Shown here: positions 36,208-45,531 of the stretch, piece after piece
Numbering within the stretch: the first letter of the stretch is position 1
Layout: the number at the start of each line of letters is the position of its first letter
Assembly (NCBI RefSeq): GCF_018623055.1
Contig: NZ_CP076019.1
Span: 2,480,001-2,544,000 of the forward strand
DNA: 64,000 nt
Direction of reading: 5' to 3'
DNA from: Halorubrum sp. 2020YC2
Lineage (GTDB): Archaea > Halobacteriota > Halobacteria > Halobacteriales > Haloferacaceae
The notes under the pieces: generated by a model
Told to the model about the DNA's origin: nothing
The model's input: the letters and a program-made list of their open reading frames with translations, nothing else
Databases searched by the model: none
Translations under genes and position numbers: made by a program

Positions 36208-36215
36208 CATATATT
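36208..36215 (+). promoter_or_regulatory. TATA box of the small zinc protein gene
   Basis: CATATATT lies 23-30 nt before the ATG at 36238, in a locally AT-rich patch that starts after pheT. It predicts a leaderless transcript. Confidence 0.5.
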
Positions 36216-36237
36216 CGTCTTGGCGCTGTGGCCGGGC

Positions 36238-36393
36238 ATGAACTGCGAGAGATGTGGTATCGACGCCTCGCTCACCCACCGAGACATCGACGGCTTCGCG
36301 TACTACCTGTGTGACGCCTGTATTAGCGCGTGGGACGCGGTTCGGTCCCCGTCGCCGGAGTCCGGCGACGGGAACCGCTCGCCGGCGCGGTAG
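36238..36393 (+). CDS. Small CxxC zinc-ribbon protein
   Basis: A 51-residue protein, MNCERCGIDASLTHRDIDGF then YYLCDACISAWDA, with two CxxC pairs spaced as in a rubredoxin-like zinc ribbon and a disordered tail. Haloarchaea carry many such micro zinc proteins, of which some influence biofilm formation or swarming. Nothing here tells which role this one has. The TATA box at leaderless spacing and the conserved Cys pairs support the gene. Confidence 0.75.
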   Translation: MNCERCGIDASLTHRDIDGFAYYLCDACISAWDAVRSPSPESGDGNRSPAR

Positions 36394-36405
36394 GCGATCG
36401 GCGCG

Positions 36406-36624
36406 TCAGTCGACCGGGCAGCGGTCGATCCCGAGGACGCGGTACAGGAGACACCGCCGGGTCGCCCCCTCGACTATCAGCACCGCGGCGGCGACGGCGA
36501 GTCCGAACGCGGAGACCACGGGCACGCTGACCGTCCCGGTCGCGGCGAGGACCGCGAGGGCGGCGACCGCGACGCCGCCGGCGATCCGCGCGACCGCGTC
36601 AAGCCGTCCGACGTTTCGTTTCAC
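36406..36624 (-). CDS. YgaP-type DUF2892 membrane protein
   Basis: A 72-residue protein with the DUF2892 signature: MKRNVGRLDAVARIAGGVAV, a second helix (VSAFGLAVAAAVLIVEGATR) and CLLYRVLGIDRCPVD with two cysteines. In bacteria this domain forms the membrane part of the YgaP sulfurtransferase. Stand-alone haloarchaeal copies have no defined function. Confidence 0.85.
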   Translation of the reverse strand: MKRNVGRLDAVARIAGGVAVAALAVLAATGTVSVPVVSAFGLAVAAAVLIVEGATRRCLLYRVLGIDRCPVD

Positions 36625-36758
36625 GGTCCGGAGGTACGGCCGCGAGGCGTAAAACGCTGAGGTGACGCGCCGGCGGTCGCCCCGCGGCTCCGCCGGTCGA
36701 CGCGGTGTCGACCGCGGTCAGGCACAGATGTATGCTGGTGGCCAGCGCACGGGATCGC

Positions 36759-37367
36759 ATGACGGACACGGACGCGGCGGCCGAGGTGACGGAGTGGGAC
36801 GGCGGCTTCAGCTGGATCGCGGACCCGGACGAGGACGCCCGCCGGGCGAGCCACGCGCTGGCGACGGAGACCGGAGTGTGGGTCGTAGACCCCGTCGACG
36901 CCGACGGGATAGACGACCGGCTCCGCGAGGCGGGCGACGTGGCCGGCGTCGTCGTTCTTCAGGACCGTCACACGCGCGACACGGCGGCGCTGGCGCGCAG
37001 ACACGACGTCGCGGTGTCGGTCCCCGAGCGGATGTCGCTGACCCGCGAGAAGCTGGACGCGGAGGCGACGGACGCCGAGGCGGCGCTCGCGGAGACGGGG
37101 TACGAGGTGCGCGAGCTACGCCGGGACGACGAGTGGGAGGAGGCCGCGCTGTGGAGCGAGGTGACGGGGACCCTCGTCGTGCCGGAGACGCTGGGGACGC
37201 TGCCGGCGTTCCGCGACGGCGACGACGCGCTCGGCGTCCACCCGGCCGTGGCGGATCCGCCGGGACGGCTCGCGGGGGTGGAGCCGGACCGCGTGCTCGT
37301 CGGCCACGGGTCGAGCCTCCACGAGGCGGCGACGGAGGCGCTCGCCGCGGTGCTGGGGCGCGACTGA
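36759..37367 (+). CDS. Conserved haloarchaeal protein of unknown function
   Basis: A 202-residue protein starting MTDTDAAAEVTEWDGGFSWI. It has an alpha/beta pattern: RRASHALATETGVWVVDPVD and DVAGVVVLQDRHTRDTAALA resemble alternate strands and helices of a PIN- or Rossmann-like fold. The C-terminal half has TGTLVVPETLGTLPAFRDGD and PDRVLVGHGSSLHEAATEAL. The last motif looks like a substrate- or metal-binding GHG loop. I do not recognise a characterised family. Confidence 0.72.
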   Translation: MTDTDAAAEVTEWDGGFSWIADPDEDARRASHALATETGVWVVDPVDADGIDDRLREAGDVAGVVVLQDRHTRDTAALARRHDVAVSVPERMSLTREKLDAEATDAEAALAETGYEVRELRRDDEWEEAALWSEVTGTLVVPETLGTLPAFRDGDDALGVHPAVADPPGRLAGVEPDRVLVGHGSSLHEAATEALAAVLGRD

Positions 37368-37389
37368 GACGCGGCACCGATCGCCCCGA

Positions 37390-38393
37390 TCAGAGGTCGA
37401 CGGGACCGCCGTGGGCGGCGCTTTGGGCGAGGGCGTCGATTGTTCGCATGTTCTCGACGGCCTCGGTCCCGTCGGTCAGGGGAGCGGTTCCGTCGGCGAC
37501 GCGGGCGGCGAACCGCTGGACCTGAAGCCGGTACTGGTCGACCGGGGGGAACGTCTCGACGCCGTGCCGGCCGTCGACCTCGTACGTCAGTTCCACCGGC
37601 TCGTCGCTCGGGCGTCGAACGCCCGCTCGACCTCGACCCACCCGTTCGTCGCGTCGATCCGGTACCGCTGGACGAGCTGGGTGTCGAACCCGGCGGCGAC
37701 CCGCGCGGACCGCCCGTCGTCGTACGCCAGCACGCCCGCGAGTTCGGTATCGACCCCGGCGTCGCGCGTGTCGCCGGCGTGGGCGTACGCCCGGTCGGGC
37801 ATGCCGAGGACGGCCCGGGCCAGCGAGACGGGGTAGCAGCCGACGTCCATCAGCGATCCGCCGGCGAGGTCGGGGTCGAGCCGCACGTCGTCGGGGCGGT
37901 CGTACAGCGGGAAGCGGAACGTCGCCGTCACCGAGCGCACGTCGTCCAGCTCGGTCGCCGCGAGCGCGAGCGCGCGCTCGGTGCGCGGGTGGTAGCGGTA
38001 CATGAACGCCTCCACCAGCGTGACGCCCCGCTCGTCGCAGTAGGCGACCACGTCGCGCGCCTCGTCGGCGTCCGCGGCCAACGGCTTCTCGCAGAGGACG
38101 TGTAATCCGGCGTCCGCGGCGCGTTTCGTCCACTCGGCGTGGCGTCCGTTGGGGAGCGGGACGTACACCGCGTCGAGCGCGTCGTCGTCGAGCAGGGTCT
38201 CGTAGGAGCCGTAGCTGCGGGGGATCGAGTGCTCGGTCGCGAACCGCTCGGCGCGGGCCGCGTCCCGCGACGCCACCGCGCCGACGGCGTGGTCGCTCGC
38301 GGCGATCGCCGGGATCAGCGCGGTGCGGGCGATAGACGCGGTGCCGAGGACGCCGAATTCGAGCCGCTCAGTTGCCGCCGACCGTGATTCCAT
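37390..38393 (-). pseudogene. Gfo/Idh/MocA-family oxidoreductase (one frameshift)
   Basis: An NAD(P)-dependent sugar-type oxidoreductase of about 333 residues when joined. The Rossmann half reads FGVLGTASIARTALIPAIAA, YVPLPNGRHAEWTKRAADAG and the conserved HVLCEKPLAADADEARDVVA. The C-terminal half has GGSLMDVGCYPVSLARAVLG and ends AVENMRTIDALAQSAAHGG. At about 37610 the frame shifts: VERAFDA is followed in the next frame by PSDEPVELTYEVDGRHGVET. Restoring one C in a C run repairs it. It may be a real defect, but similar indels cluster over the next 9 kb, so a sequencing error is more likely. Confidence 0.85.
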
Positions 38394-38538
38394 GGGCGCG
38401 CCGACGCGCTCCCGGGAAAAGTCGTTTGGTGTGGCGGCCGGCGCCCCGCCGCGTCCCGACCCGTCGCAGCCGGGCGGCGCGCTCGGCGGGGAACCCCCGC
38501 GCCGGTGGAATTAATCGGGTGGGCGCCGAGGTACCCGT

Positions 38539-38902
38539 GTGACCGACCGACACGCGTCGCGGTTCCTGACCGCGTCGACCGCCGCCTGCGTCGCCGCGTG
38601 CGCCGTGGCCACCGTCCTCCCCCCGCTGCTCGGCGCCTCGACCGCCTTCACCGGAGCGTCAGTTCGAGCGGCGTCCTCGGGCTGGTGTTCGCGGTCCGAA
38701 ACCTCCAGCTGCTGCGGGCGGCGGAGACGCCAAGCCTCCCGCCGGCCGTTCTGACGACCGTGTTCGGCGGCTGGTTCATGCTCGCGCGCCGCTCCTGTAC
38801 CCCGACGTGGGGTTCCTGCCGACCGCCGGCACGCAGCTGGCCGGGACGGTGATCGCGACCTTCGGCCTGTACGTGGTCGTCGCCGGGATCACTACCGAGT
38901 GA
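38539..38902 (+). pseudogene. Small multi-helix membrane protein (two frameshifts)
   Basis: Joined over three frames this gives a protein of about 120 residues with four hydrophobic helices. The segments are SRFLTASTAACVAACAVATV with LPPLLGASTAFTGA, then SSSGVLGLVFAVRNLQLLRA with VLTTVFGGWFMLA, then PLLYPDVGFLPTAGTQLAGT with VIATFGLYVVVAGITTE. The pattern resembles SPW-repeat or related small haloarchaeal membrane proteins. Frame breaks fall near 38660 and 38790, each equal to one missing base. Its end overlaps the end of the convergent carotenoid oxygenase by about 11 nt. Confidence 0.6.
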
Positions 38903-40240
38903 CGTGCCGCACCGCGTCCGCGACGGCCGGGGGCGCGAACCGGGCGACGGCGACCGCGGTCACTCCGCGGGGCCGCGCGCAGCTCCGGGAAGTACCGGCC
39001 GTGGAAGTCGAACGGCGCCGCGTGCGGCAGCGTCGCGCGCGCCCGCTCGGCGAACGTCTCGCCGTCGAGGACCAGCAGCCGGGACCGGTCGGCGTCGACG
39101 TCGAGCGCGACGGTGAGCACGACGCCGTCGTCCTCGCGCTCGCCGTCGGGCGCGGGGACGAACAGCGGCTCGCCGAAGTAGTCGCCGCCGCCGTCGAACG
39201 TCCGGGCCGTCCCCGTCTCCGCGTCGATCTTCACGACGCGGCGAGCCCACTCCGTGACGGGCGCGTCCATCCCCATCGCGTACACGTAGCGGTGGGACCG
39301 ACACCAGCGCGCCGGCGACGACGTGGGCAGCGCCGACCCGCCGTCGAACAGCGGCTCGCGGGTCACCGTCGCGTCTCCGGGACCGTATCGACGGGCGCCC
39401 TCTGACGACCCGAGGTCGACGGTGAACCGCTCGACCCGCCCGACGAGCGCGCCCATCTCGCCGGCGCGGACGTTCTCCAGGTACAAGGAGTCGATCGTCG
39501 TCGCGTCCGGGACGGTCTCTAAGTCGAAGACGACCTCCGTCCCGCCGGCCCGCTCGAAGGCGTTCACGTGGTGGAACCCGAAGACGGGGTCGGTCGTCGG
39601 CTCGGCGACGACCGCGCCGGTGGTGCGGTCGACGACGACGATCCGGGTGCCGCGGTCCGGCTCCCACTCGAACTGCTCGATGAACGCCGGCTGGCGCCCG
39701 GGCTTGAGGAACCGGCGCGGGTCGAGCCGGAGCGGGAACTCGGTCAACACGACGTACCGCGGCGTGAGCGCGAAGCTGTGCATGTACGCCGGCTTCTCGG
39801 TCGGGACGGTCGCGACGTGTCTCCGGTCGCCGCCCGGCGTCCACGCGGTGACGTGGTACCGGCTGGTGCGGCCGAACTCGGTGTCGACCGTGAGCAGCGC
39901 CCCGGTCGCCGGGTCCCGCTTGAAGTGGGCACAGGAGAGCTGGCCGCTCGGGGCGTCGCCCTCGCGGTCGACCGGCCCGGTCGTCGCCAGCGCGCTCGGG
40001 TCGAACTCGACGCCGCGGGGCGACTCGGTGAGCGCGAGGTAGCTGTCGCCGACCCGCTCGGCGACGATGTTCGCGTTGTCGTACGGCGCCGTCAGGAACC
40101 CCGCCAGCCGCGAGCGGAGCGTGGTCTCGCCGTGGCGAACCCGCCCTCGAACTCGCCGGCACGGGCCGCCTCGTAGGCGTCGGTGCGGAGGAAGCGGTTC
40201 CGGTAGTGGACCGCGTCGCCGTCGGTCCGGCCCGCGCGGC
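38892..40240 (-). pseudogene. Carotenoid oxygenase, 5'-truncated and frameshifted
   Basis: A carotenoid-cleaving non-haem iron dioxygenase lacking about its first 70 residues. Fragments in order: GDAVHYRNRFLRTDAYEAAR; then, after a frame change near 40120, TTLRSRLAGFLTAPYDNANI, LSCAHFKRDPATGALLTVDT, YMHSFALTPRYVVLTEFPLR, FGFHHVNAFERAGGTEVVFD and FDFHGRYFPELRAA. A further frame change near 38965 leads to a tail ending VRHVTR. The four iron-binding histidines are in AHF, MHSF, HHVN and FHGR. The intact paralogue at 52.1-53.5 kb shows what is missing. The upstream end joins an AI-2E transporter fragment. Confidence 0.82.
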
Positions 40241-40654
40241 CGCCGGGGTCGCCGCGCCCGCGACGGCGAGCGCGACTCCCCTGACCCACGTCTCGGCGGC
40301 CGCGGCGAACGGCGCGATCTCGACGACCGTCTCGAACCCGCCGACGCTGATCGGGACGAGGTCCGGGATCTGCTCGAGGATCGCGATCAGCTCCGACCGC
40401 CGTCGGTACAGCGCGTAGAGGAGCGGCGCCACGACGAGGGTGGCGCCGACGAACGCGACGGCGGTGGCGACGCCGCAGGCGATCCGGCGCGAGAGGCCGC
40501 GGCCGACGAGCCGCTGCCGGAGGGGGTAGAGCACGTACGCGACGGTGACCGCGAACACGACCGTCCGCAGCAGCACCTCCGCCAGCACGGCCGCCGCGAG
40601 CGTCGCCAGAGCGACGAGCAGCACGCCGAGCAGCCGTTGCCGGTTGAGAACCAT
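40241..40654 (-). pseudogene. AI-2E family transporter, 3'-truncated
   Basis: The N-terminal 135 or so residues of an AI-2E/YdiK-type permease start at ATG 40654 (MVLNRQRLLGVLLVALATLA). They include VAYVLYPLRQRLVGRGLSRR, VAFVGATLVVAPLLYALYRR and PISVGGFETVVEIAPFAAAA. A complete member has about 330-350 residues. Here the reading stops being transporter-like after VRGVALAVAGAA and continues into carotenoid oxygenase sequence in a different frame. Its promoter region adjoins structured element copy 4. Confidence 0.75.
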
Positions 40655-40746
40655 GCCGTCGGCGTCGTAATCCCCGGCAAAAGTCGTTGCGGTGGTGGCG
40701 GCGACCGCTATCTGTTGTTTAAATATCTGCGGCAGGTGGCGACGAT

Positions 40747-41130
40747 ACTTATAAAGAACAATGCGGTGGCGCGTGCCGACGAGCGCCCGAAGGGCGCGAA
40801 GTCGCACGCGCGAGGGACGCGGTGAGTGAGGGGCGACCGGAGAGAGCCCCGAGCGAACCGCGAGGCTGGGGATGGATGAGGTGCTGTGCGGGGCGGGGTG
40901 GAACTCAAAGGGGCGGTCGCGAGGTCGCCGTAGGCGACGCAAGGACCGCAGGGAGCGAGCGACCGAGGACCACAGCGAGCGTACGGCGACCTCGCGACTG
41001 GGGCTTTGGAGGTGTCCGCCGAGGATCCACAGTCGACCACGTATAACCGAGCGACTGGGGCTTTGGAAGCGTTCACCGCCGAACCGCCGACAACCGATTA
41101 TAAATAAGCGGCTGGGACTTCGGAAGCGTC
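40747..41130 (+). repeat. Dispersed structured element, copy 4
   Basis: A TATA-like ACTTATAAAG (40747-40756) precedes GCGGTGGCGCGTGCCGACGA. The core (40903-41013) has arms GTCGCGAGGTCGCCGTA and TACGGCGACCTCGCGAC, a perfect 17-bp stem differing from copies 1, 3 and 6 in both arms together. They are flanked by ACTCAAAGGGGCG and GGGGCTTTGGAGG. Two further 3' mini-units follow (GCGACTGGGGCTTTGGAAGC at about 41053, and a decayed one after TATAAATAAGC at 41100). It lies between the divergent AI-2E fragment and aminotransferase genes. Confidence 0.8.
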
Positions 41131-41228
41131 CCTCGTCGAATCGTCGGAGTCCTAAACACGGAACACACTCGCCCTCGACAACCACCGGCAACCACAGCAC
41201 CTAACCTCGCGGCCGCCCGAACGCGGGT

Positions 41229-42382
41229 ATGCGCATCGACCCGTTCGGCCTCGAACGCTGGTTCGCGGAGCACGAGCACGAGGCCGACATCATGCTGGCC
41301 GAAAGCGGGATCCGGTCGCTCGACGCGGGCCGGTTCGACCTCGACCCGGGGAAGCTCGGCTACGTCATCCGACCGACGGCGACCCCGAGTTCCGGGCGTC
41401 CGTCGGTGACCGCTACGACCGGTCCGCCGACGAGGTGCTCTTCACCTGCGGCACGCAGGAGGCGAACTTCCTGACGTTCCTCTCGCTACTTGGCGACGAG
41501 GGGCCCGTCGGCGGAAACGGTGAGACGGCCGGCGTCGGCTCCGGCACCCACGCGGTCGTCGTCACCCCCACCTACCAGGCGCTCCACGCCGTGCCGGACG
41601 CGTTCGGGGACGTGACCCGCGTCGAACTGGAGCCGCCCGAGTGGGAACTGGACCCCGACGCCGTCGCGGACGCCGCCCGCGACGACACCGCCGTCATCGT
41701 CGTCAACAACCCGAACAACCCCACCGGGCAGTACCACGACGAGGCGGCGATGCGGGCGGTGTACGACGTCGCCGTCGACCGCGACGCCTACCTGCTCTGC
41801 GACGAGGTGTACCGCCTGCTGGCCGCGGAGCCGCAGCCGCCGGTCGCGAGCTACGGGGCGCACGGCATCTCGACGACGAGCCTCACGAAGGCGTACGGGC
41901 TGGCCGGCCTCCGGTTCGGCTGGATCGCTGGGCCGGAGCCGGTCGTCGAGCGCGCGTGGCGCTGGAAGGACTACACCACCATCTCCCCGAGCCTGTTCGG
42001 CCAGCACGTCGCGAAGCAGGCGCTCGGCCGGCGCGAGGACCGGATCCTGTCGGAGAACCGCGAACTGGCGGCCGCCCACCGCGACCGCGTCGCGGACTGG
42101 GTCGACGCACACGACCTCGACTGGCTCGACCCCGTCGGCGTCAACGCGTTCGTGACGGTCCCCGACGGCTTCGCGGACGCGGAGGAGTTCTGCCGGACGG
42201 TCGTCGAGGAGGCGAGCGTCGTCCTCGCGCCCGGCGGTCTGTTCGGCTTCCCGGGCCGCTTCCGGATCGGATTCGGTCTCCCGACCGAGGAACTGGAAGA
42301 CGGTCTCGACCGGGTGAGCCGCGTGATCGAGGAGCACGCCGCGGCGTCCGACTCGGCCGCGACGACCGGAGGTGACGCCTGA
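41229..42382 (+). pseudogene. Class I/II pyridoxal-phosphate aminotransferase (one frameshift)
   Basis: A fold-type I PLP enzyme of about 384 residues. The N-terminal part MRIDPFGLERWFAEHEHEAD to LGYVI is in one frame. The rest is in another: DEVLFTCGTQEANFLTFLSL, VVTPTYQALHAVPDAFGDV, VVNNPNNPTGQYHDEAAMRA, LLCDEVYRL, the PLP-lysine motif ISTTSLTKAYGLAGLRFGWI and FGFPGRFRIGFGLPTEELED. The break at about 41369 is repaired by one C (VI then PTDGDPEFRASVGDRYD). The substrate is not predictable. All catalytic parts are present, so a sequencing error is likely. Its stop overlaps the next start (TGATG). Confidence 0.87.
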
Positions 42383-42670
42383 TGGGGTTCTTCGGCGACC
42401 TCAAAGAGGACGTGGTCGAGTTCGTCCGCAACCCGACCGACGAGCAGAAGATCCTGGTGGCCGCGGCGCTCTCTATCGCCGTCGCGGACCGCTTCTTCTA
42501 CGCCATCGACTTCCCGTTCGTCGTGCGGACGGACGACGGCCGCGGTCGGCGTCGGCTTCATCGTCATGTTCGTCGTCAGCTACCTGTACACGGGCCAGCT
42601 CGTCCCGCCGGACGGGAACGTCGACGAGGACGAAGAGCGGGAGGAGTACGTCGACGAACTGGACCCCTAA
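42382..42670 (+). pseudogene. Small membrane protein, translationally coupled (one frameshift)
   Basis: About 95 residues when joined. MGFFGDLKEDVVEFVRNPTD and EQKILVAAALSIAVADRFFY are in the first frame. Then, after about 42535, AAVGVGFIVMFVVSYLYTGQ and LVPPDGNVDEDEEREEYVDE are in another. A short amphipathic N-terminus, two membrane helices and an acidic tail are seen. The shift corresponds to one extra base (or two missing). Its ATG overlaps the aminotransferase stop. The function is unknown. Confidence 0.6.
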
Positions 42671-42781
42671 CCGCCGCAGACGCCGTCCGACGAGTTCACG
42701 GCCGCCGCGACCGCCGACCCGTGAGCGCCCGTCCGACGGCGTTCCAAACCGTTTATACACGCGCCGCGGGAAATACCGCTT

Positions 42782-43152
42782 ATGCCGCGAGAGCAGAAGC
42801 AGGTTCGCGAACAGGAGGGCAGCTACGTGATGGACGACGCGCCCTGTAAGATCAATCACTACAGCACCGCCAAACCCGGCAAACACGGCAGCGCCAAGGC
42901 TCGCGTCGAGGGCAAGGCGTCTTCGACGACAAGAAGCGCTCGCTCTCGCAACCGGTCGACGCGAAGGTGTGGGTCCCGATCATCCAGCGGAAGCAGGGAC
43001 AGGTCGTCAACGTCAGCGGCGACGAGGTCCAGGTGATGGATCTGGACACCTACGACACCTTCACGATGCGGATCCCCGAGGGCGAGGACTTCGCCTCGGA
43101 CGACAACATCGAGTACCTCGACTACGAGGGCCAACGGAAGATCATCGGGTAG
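42782..43152 (+). pseudogene. eif5A: Translation initiation factor aIF-5A (one frameshift, probably a sequencing error)
   Basis: The archaeal homologue of eIF5A/EF-P, which helps ribosomes through poly-proline stretches. The N-terminal domain [20 protein letters not shown] and the hypusination loop [18 protein letters not shown] are in frame 1. The OB fold ([54 protein letters not shown]) continues in another frame. Adding one G at about 42920 (GGCAAGG to GGCAAGGG) restores a 124-residue protein of normal length. aIF-5A is essential in archaea, so a true break is improbable. TTTATAC about 30 nt upstream is its promoter. Confidence 0.93.
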
Positions 43153-43279
43153 TCGGTATGTTCCCCGGAGCGACGACCGACCGCGAAGCTGCTTCCTACG
43201 TGTCGTCGGCGCTCCGCTCGACGCCACGACCACTTTCCAGCCGGGCACCCGGTTTCGGACCGGACCGGTCCGGCGCTTT

Positions 43280-44216
43280 TCAGAGAGCTACGTCACCGCT
43301 GTGTTCGCCGCGCACTTCGGTCGCCCCGTCGAACCGGATCGGGCCGACGACGTCTTTGTATTGACCGCTGTACGACGCCGGTAGCGGCTCGCCCTCCGCG
43401 GAGCGGGGCTGTTCGAGTTCGACCTCCCAGCCGTCGGCGGAGACGTTAAGCAGGTATCCACTCCCCGCTTCGAGCGTCGTGGTCCCTGCTCCGTCGAACG
43501 ATCCACTAGCGAAGACGACGACGGCGTTCGTCTGTCCGCCGAGGACGCTAGCGCTGAAGTCACCCTGACCGGAGTGGGTCGCCCGCGCGATCGTCAGCCC
43601 GCTTCGAGGGGGACCGCTTCGCGAGTAGCGTCCCCGCGCCCGGCAAACGACTGCGTCTCGGGCGCGACGAGAACGACGCTGTAGTTCCACTCCGTCTCAC
43701 CGATTCGGAACTGAACGGTCCCCGATCGGCTGAGCGGGACGGCCGTCGATTCCCACGTCGCCGTCTCACCGCCCGGTACCTCGACTCGTACCTCCTCGAT
43801 TTCCGTCCACTGTTCGGAACCCTCGAAGCGAGCCTCTAACGTCCCCGTGAAGGCACCGTCCTCTCCACCCGTTCTCCACCCTGACCGTACTGGTGTGCTC
43901 TTCACCGATCCTGACTGGTGTGCTCTTCACCGATCCTGACTTCGTCAGGATGATCGACCGAGGCGATCTCGTAGGACGCCGGTCCGGTCGGTTCCTCGTT
44001 ATCGTCGTCCCCCGTGGTCTCCTCACCGCCGGAACCCGACTCGGAGGTCGCGTCCGTGGAGTTGTCACTTCCTTGATCATCGTCCGGATCGGCGCCGCTA
44101 CCGCCACTCCCACAGCCCGCAAGTGACGCTGTCAGTCCGACGCCGGCAGCGCTCAGTAGTCGGCGTCGGCGGAGTATCCGGCTTTCACTACCTGAATCGG
44201 ATCGCTCTGAATCCAC
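43280..44216 (-). pseudogene. Secreted lipoprotein with beta domains, frameshifted
   Basis: About 310 residues over several frames. The N-terminus has a twin-arginine signal and lipobox (RRRRLLSAAGVGLTASLAGC), so export by Tat and lipid attachment are expected. It is followed by an acidic Ser/Gly/Asp spacer and a CARDB-like sandwich (TVRVENG, GAFTGTLEARFEGSEQWTEI, TATWESTAVPLSRSGTVQFR). A second beta domain follows (DFSASVLGGQTNAVVVFASG, GYLLNVSADGWEVELEQPRS). Frame breaks are an exact 25-bp tandem duplication at 43891-43940, one extra G near 43880 and a change near 43607. The C-terminus may also be cut short. The function is unknown. Confidence 0.7.
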
Positions 44217-44309
44217 GCTATCTAGACCGTTCGATAACTGATAATTGTTTGGACGGGAGACGGGTCTGAATTCTCAGCTGCTCGTTCATGACAGATTGGG
44301 GAGTTATCG

Positions 44310-44725
44310 GAGGTAACTGCCTCCGAAGCCCCAGTCGCTCGGTTATACGTGACTGCTGTCGGGGACAACACATCCAAAGCCCCGGCCGGAAGGCGGGCGC
44401 ACGCTCGCTGTGCTCCTCAGTCGCTCGCGCTGCTCGCTCCCTCGTTGCGGTGTCGCCGGCGGCTTCGCCGACGACTTTCCGTGGCGCGTAGCGCCACGCT
44501 ACTTACGTCGTCATCAGAACGCTCTGCGTTCTGATTGGCTCACGAGAGCTTCGCTCTCGTGAACGCCTGCGCCCGCCTCGCGGCTGCCCATTTAACTCCC
44601 GCCCCGCACAGCACCTCAGGCCCCCCAGCCTCGTCGCTCGCGCTTTACAGCGCTCGCGACTCCCTCGCGCGTGCTGTCTCGCGCCCTTCGGGCGCTCGCA
44701 GGCACGCGCCACCGCCGTGTCCACT
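44310..44725 (-). repeat. Dispersed structured element, copy 5
   Basis: Minus-strand copy. The core (44371-44598) has arms GCCGCGAGGCGGGCGCA and TGCGCCCGCCTTCCGGC, mostly complementary with a short mismatch. They are flanked by GGGCAGCC and GGGGCTTTGGATG. The loop is expanded by perfect hairpins such as CAGAACGCAGAGCGTTCTG and CACGAGAGCGAAGCTCTCGTG-type stems. A 3' mini-unit (GCGACTGGGGCTTCGGAGG on the minus strand, with TATAACC just before it) is present at about 44320-44345. It lies between the lipoprotein start and the rhodanese stop. Confidence 0.75.
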
Positions 44726-44791
44726 ACTGAATCAGCGTCGACGGCGTGTGGACGAGAAGCCACTCAAAAAGGAGGAAACCAAACCGCCCGC

Positions 44792-45127
44792 TCAGGCGTC
44801 GGTCGGCGCGCCGGTCTCTAATTCGAACGTCCACTCCTGGTAGCCGCCGGCCATGCTCGCGACGACCACGTCGTCCTCGACGCCCTCGTAGCTGCTGATC
44901 AGCATCGCGGCCTGCTTCGAGGACTCCCCGACGGGACAGGCGCAGACGACGTCGGTGTCGTCCCAGTCGATGTCGGGGACGCGCGAGGGGAGGTCGCCCA
45001 GCGGGACGTTGATCGAGCCGGGGATGTGGCCCTGCTCGTACTGTTCGGGCGGCCGGGTGTCGACGACCCGGACGTCACCGTTCTGGACGCGCTCGTTGAC
45101 TTCCTCGGGGGTGAGTTCCTCGACCAT
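44792..45127 (-). CDS. Rhodanese-domain protein
   Basis: A 111-residue single-domain rhodanese (sulfurtransferase). The fold reads ELTPEEVNERVQNGDVRVVD, PPEQYEQGHIPGSINVPLGD, then the active loop VVCACPVGESSKQAAMLISS with the persulfide-forming Cys, and ASMAGGYQEWTFE. It follows the TusA-like gene by 2 nt in one operon, suggesting a sulfur relay that feeds the E1/ThiS-like system nearby. An oligo-T stretch (CCTTTTTGAG) past the stop may terminate the transcript. Confidence 0.9.
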   Translation of the reverse strand: MVEELTPEEVNERVQNGDVRVVDTRPPEQYEQGHIPGSINVPLGDLPSRVPDIDWDDTDVVCACPVGESSKQAAMLISSYEGVEDDVVVASMAGGYQEWTFELETGAPTDA

Positions 45128-45129
45128 GG

Positions 45130-45381
45130 TTACTCCTTCCGCAGGGAGGTGCGGTAGCCGTCGCCCGACTCCCACACCTTCGCGGTCGCGTCGTCGCCGA
45201 CCGCCTTCGGGACGTTCTCGCTGCTGGGGATGTGGTCCGTCTTCCGGACCAGCACGTCGCCGGGCGCGAGCCCCGCGATGGCCTTCTTCGCCTCGACCTG
45301 CGGGTACGGACAGACCTCGGCGGTCCCGTCGTCGAGTTCGTCGGGCGCCTCGACGACGTCGTCCCACGAGAGTTCACTCAT
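45130..45381 (-). CDS. TusA-like sulfur carrier protein
   Basis: An 83-residue TusA/SirA-family protein. TAEVCPYPQVEAKKAIAGLA contains the CPxP motif whose cysteine carries sulfur as a persulfide. GDVLVRKTDHIPSSENVPKA and VWESGDGYRTSLRKE complete the small alpha/beta fold. It is the first gene of an operon with the rhodanese. The start MSELSWDDVVEAPDEL gives a normal length. Confidence 0.88.
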   Translation of the reverse strand: MSELSWDDVVEAPDELDDGTAEVCPYPQVEAKKAIAGLAPGDVLVRKTDHIPSSENVPKAVGDDATAKVWESGDGYRTSLRKE

Positions 45382-45531
45382 GGACCCGGATACGTCCCTC
45401 CTCGGTGAACCCCTTTCGTGACCGGCAGGCTTCTCCCGTATCTCGGACGGGGGTTCGCCGCGCACGACCGCGACGAGGCTCGAAACCGCCGTTTTCGTCG
45501 GACTCTTATCCGGGAGCGGCGAACGGGAGGT

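Noticed and set aside
38960-41200. A 746-codon minus-strand frame spanning a repeat, AI-2E and oxygenase sequence
   Set aside because: It runs through structured element copy 4 and then through oxygenase DNA in the wrong phase; only the 40241-40654 portion is protein-like, as the transporter fragment.
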